A stretch of 6,832 nucleotides of DNA from Prochlorococcus sp. AG-670-O11 (GTDB lineage: Bacteria > Cyanobacteriota > Cyanobacteriia > PCC-6307 > Cyanobiaceae), in NCBI GenBank assembly GCA_003211335.1, contig QCTA01000040.1, positions 1-6,832 on the forward strand, given 5' to 3'. Below the pieces are notes generated by a model. The model saw only the letters and a list, made by a program, of their open reading frames with translations. It was not told where the DNA came from and made no database searches. Each line of letters opens with the position of its first letter. The stretch's first letter is position 1. Shown here piece by piece: positions 6,112 to 6,832 of this stretch. Made by a program: the position numbers and the translations under genes.

Positions 6112-6579
6112 TTAATTACAATTAATTTTTTCCAAGATCAATTTAGCTATTCTAAATTTTATTGGAATAATAGATAATCTATTACCTTTCTTAACTAGTA
6201 TGAGCTCTTCCTCGTTAAATAAAATTTTTAATTCAGGTAAAGTTAAGGATTTATCTGCCTTAAAGAGATATTTAACTTTCACACAATCCCATCTTGGTTT
6301 CTCATAACTGGATTTAGGGTCGTAATATATTGATTCTTTTTGAAATTGAGTTGGGTCAACAATATTTAGAGCGATAACCTCCATCAATCCAACGATTTCT
6401 GGGGGCTTACAATTTGAATGGTAAAAAAAAACTTTATCACCAATAGCCATTTTTCTCATAAAATTGCGTGCTTGATAATTTCGGATGCCATCCCATAAAG
6501 TAACTCCTTCCTTTTTTAAGGTATCAATACTGTAAGCCTCTGGTTCACTTTTCATTAGCCAAAAATTTTCTTCAGTCAT
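6112..6579 (-). CDS. EVE-domain protein (THYN1-like, PUA-superfamily fold)
   Basis: EVE domains are PUA-like modules that bind modified bases in DNA or RNA; a single-domain bacterial form like this one resembles eukaryotic thymocyte nuclear protein 1. The 155-residue length is typical for a stand-alone EVE protein. Diagnostic motifs are WLMKSEP at 7-13, LWDGIRNYQARNFMR at 28-42, GDKVFFYHS at 47-55, EIVGLMEV at 61-68, VDPTQF at 74-79, YYDPKS at 85-90, RWDCVKV at 96-102 and NRLSIIPI at 133-140. These cover the whole domain, including the aromatic and polar residues that line the base pocket. There is no fused nuclease or helicase domain. The physiological ligand of bacterial single-domain EVE proteins is not established; tRNA or modified DNA are the usual suggestions. 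The ATG at 6577-6579 gives the canonical short N-terminus before WLMKSEP. It has its own likely promoter (6629-6657). Confidence 0.93.
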   Translation of the reverse strand: MTEENFWLMKSEPEAYSIDTLKKEGVTLWDGIRNYQARNFMRKMAIGDKVFFYHSNCKPPEIVGLMEVIALNIVDPTQFQKESIYYDPKSSYEKPRWDCVKVKYLFKADKSLTLPELKILFNEEELILVKKGNRLSIIPIKFRIAKLILEKINCN

Positions 6580-6604
6580 ATCAGGGGATTTGGAGGAATT
6601 TATC

Positions 6605-6624
6605 TGCTAGAATTTTGCTAGAAT
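6605..6624. repeat. Tandem TGCTAGAAT repeat in the EVE gene leader
   Basis: TGCTAGAAT occurs at 6605-6613 and again at 6616-6624, an 11-nt period or about one helical turn. A partial third echo, AGAATTTT, at 6626-6633 repeats 6609-6616. The pair lies between the predicted EVE promoter and its start codon, so it could be a downstream operator or leader element. No regulator is recognised. Confidence 0.5.
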
Positions 6625-6628
6625 CAGA

Positions 6629-6657
6629 ATTTTATTAATATTTTTATTATCCATCAA
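6629..6657 (-). promoter_or_regulatory. Candidate sigma70-type promoter of the EVE-domain gene
   Basis: Read on the minus strand, TTGATG (6657-6652) and TAAAAT (6634-6629) are separated by exactly 17 nt and match consensus at 4 and 5 of 6 positions. Initiation would fall near 6622, giving a leader of about 43 nt that contains part of the TGCTAGAAT repeat. It is the best two-box match in the window and is placed sensibly between the EVE gene and the end of the upstream minus-strand gene. Confidence 0.45.
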
Positions 6658-6708
6658 AGTTACTATTTAGGAAAGTGATGGGTGGTATGGGGTTATTTAG
6701 ATATCAGT

Positions 6709-6736
6709 ATTAGTACTGCTTACAAGTAGTACTAAT
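6709..6736. repeat. 12-bp hairpin spanning the stop codon of the last gene
   Basis: Bases 6709-6720 pair with 6725-6736 (11 Watson-Crick pairs plus one G-T) around a TACA loop. The outer 9 bp, ATTAGTACT and AGTACTAAT, are a perfect inverted repeat. The stem covers the final codons and the TAA (6710-6712) of the partial minus-strand gene. No T tract follows on either strand, so it is not a standard intrinsic terminator; it may mark or protect a 3' end. Confidence 0.6.
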
Positions 6737-6832
6737 TCCAGATCCATAATCAAAGCTATCGCAATAAACAGTTGGAGGATTAATTGCTTTCCCAAAATTA
6801 TTAAGTGCTTCTTTTAATGCTTGACTCTCTTT
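6710..6832 (-). CDS. Unrecognised protein, last 40 residues, Cys-containing tail (5' end outside the window)
   Basis: Reading the minus strand from base 6832, the frame stays open for 40 codons to a TAA at 6710-6712. The fragment begins with an amphipathic helix-like stretch, ESQALKEALNNFGKAI, then a PP turn and the tail VYCDSFDYGSGISTTCKQY. A tail of the form Cys, about a dozen residues, then TTC plus a few residues is seen at the end of many short bacterial hypothetical proteins, often exported or lipoprotein-like; that link is from memory and is tentative. Codon and residue make-up (Gly, Thr, Cys, Ser, Pro) is unlike the F/I/K/N-rich products of random frames here, which supports real coding. 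A hairpin covers its last codons. The start, length and function cannot be judged from this window. Confidence 0.55.
   Translation of the reverse strand, partial: KESQALKEALNNFGKAINPPTVYCDSFDYGSGISTTCKQY

Noticed and set aside
6701..6740. NtcA-type operator (GTA-N8-TAC) in the AGTACT palindrome
   Set aside because: The GTA and TAC half-sites around the hairpin are not spaced by 8 nt, and the site lies within the end of a coding region.

Overview
The window looks like a core chromosomal segment of a picocyanobacterium, most likely high-light-adapted Prochlorococcus. Four things point there. Base composition is very AT-rich (G+C roughly one third by eye). Spacing is tight, with convergent neighbours only 3 and 7 nt apart. 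Shine-Dalgarno signals are mostly absent. Several proteins are cyanobacteria-specific (the cyanobacterial omega subunit, DUF1818-like and DUF2811-like). The genus call is inference from gene content and composition; no alignment was run. I see no mobile element, CRISPR array, rRNA, tRNA or phage gene.

Layout. Positions 1-625 (+) are the C-terminal 207 residues of GroEL, closed by a strong terminator at 646-677. Facing it on the minus strand are secG (708-932) and, upstream of it, gpmI (958-2580), probably one transcript gpmI-secG. A 136-nt divergent spacer leads to pyrR (2717-3256, +). pyrR ends 3 nt from the stop of a convergent Hsp70-like ATPase gene (3260-4825, -) whose product keeps the nucleotide-binding domain and a beta-type substrate domain but lacks the helical lid and tail of DnaK. 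A 102-nt divergent spacer with a consensus -10 box leads to rpoZ (4928-5164, +), followed 2 nt later by a TTG-started DUF1818-like gene (5167-5538, +). The only long gene-poor stretch, 5539-5852, holds a cluster of DnaA-box-like 9-mers, two hairpin or palindrome elements and a doubtful minus-strand small ORF. Then come a DUF2811-like gene (5853-6104, +), an EVE-domain gene (6112-6579, -) with a good sigma70-type promoter, and the last 40 codons of an unrecognised minus-strand gene (6710-6832), whose stop codon lies inside a 12-bp hairpin.

How the genes relate. Most are housekeeping: protein folding (GroEL, Hsp70-like), protein export (SecG), lower glycolysis and 3-phosphoglycerate use (GpmI), pyrimidine salvage or control (PyrR) and transcription (RpoZ). 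They do not form one pathway, and I find no convincing undescribed multi-gene system. The items most worth a second look are the lidless Hsp70, the DnaA-box-like cluster, the PyrR RNA-binding-face substitution, the possible ribbon-helix-helix fold of the DUF2811-like protein, and the hairpin over the last stop codon.
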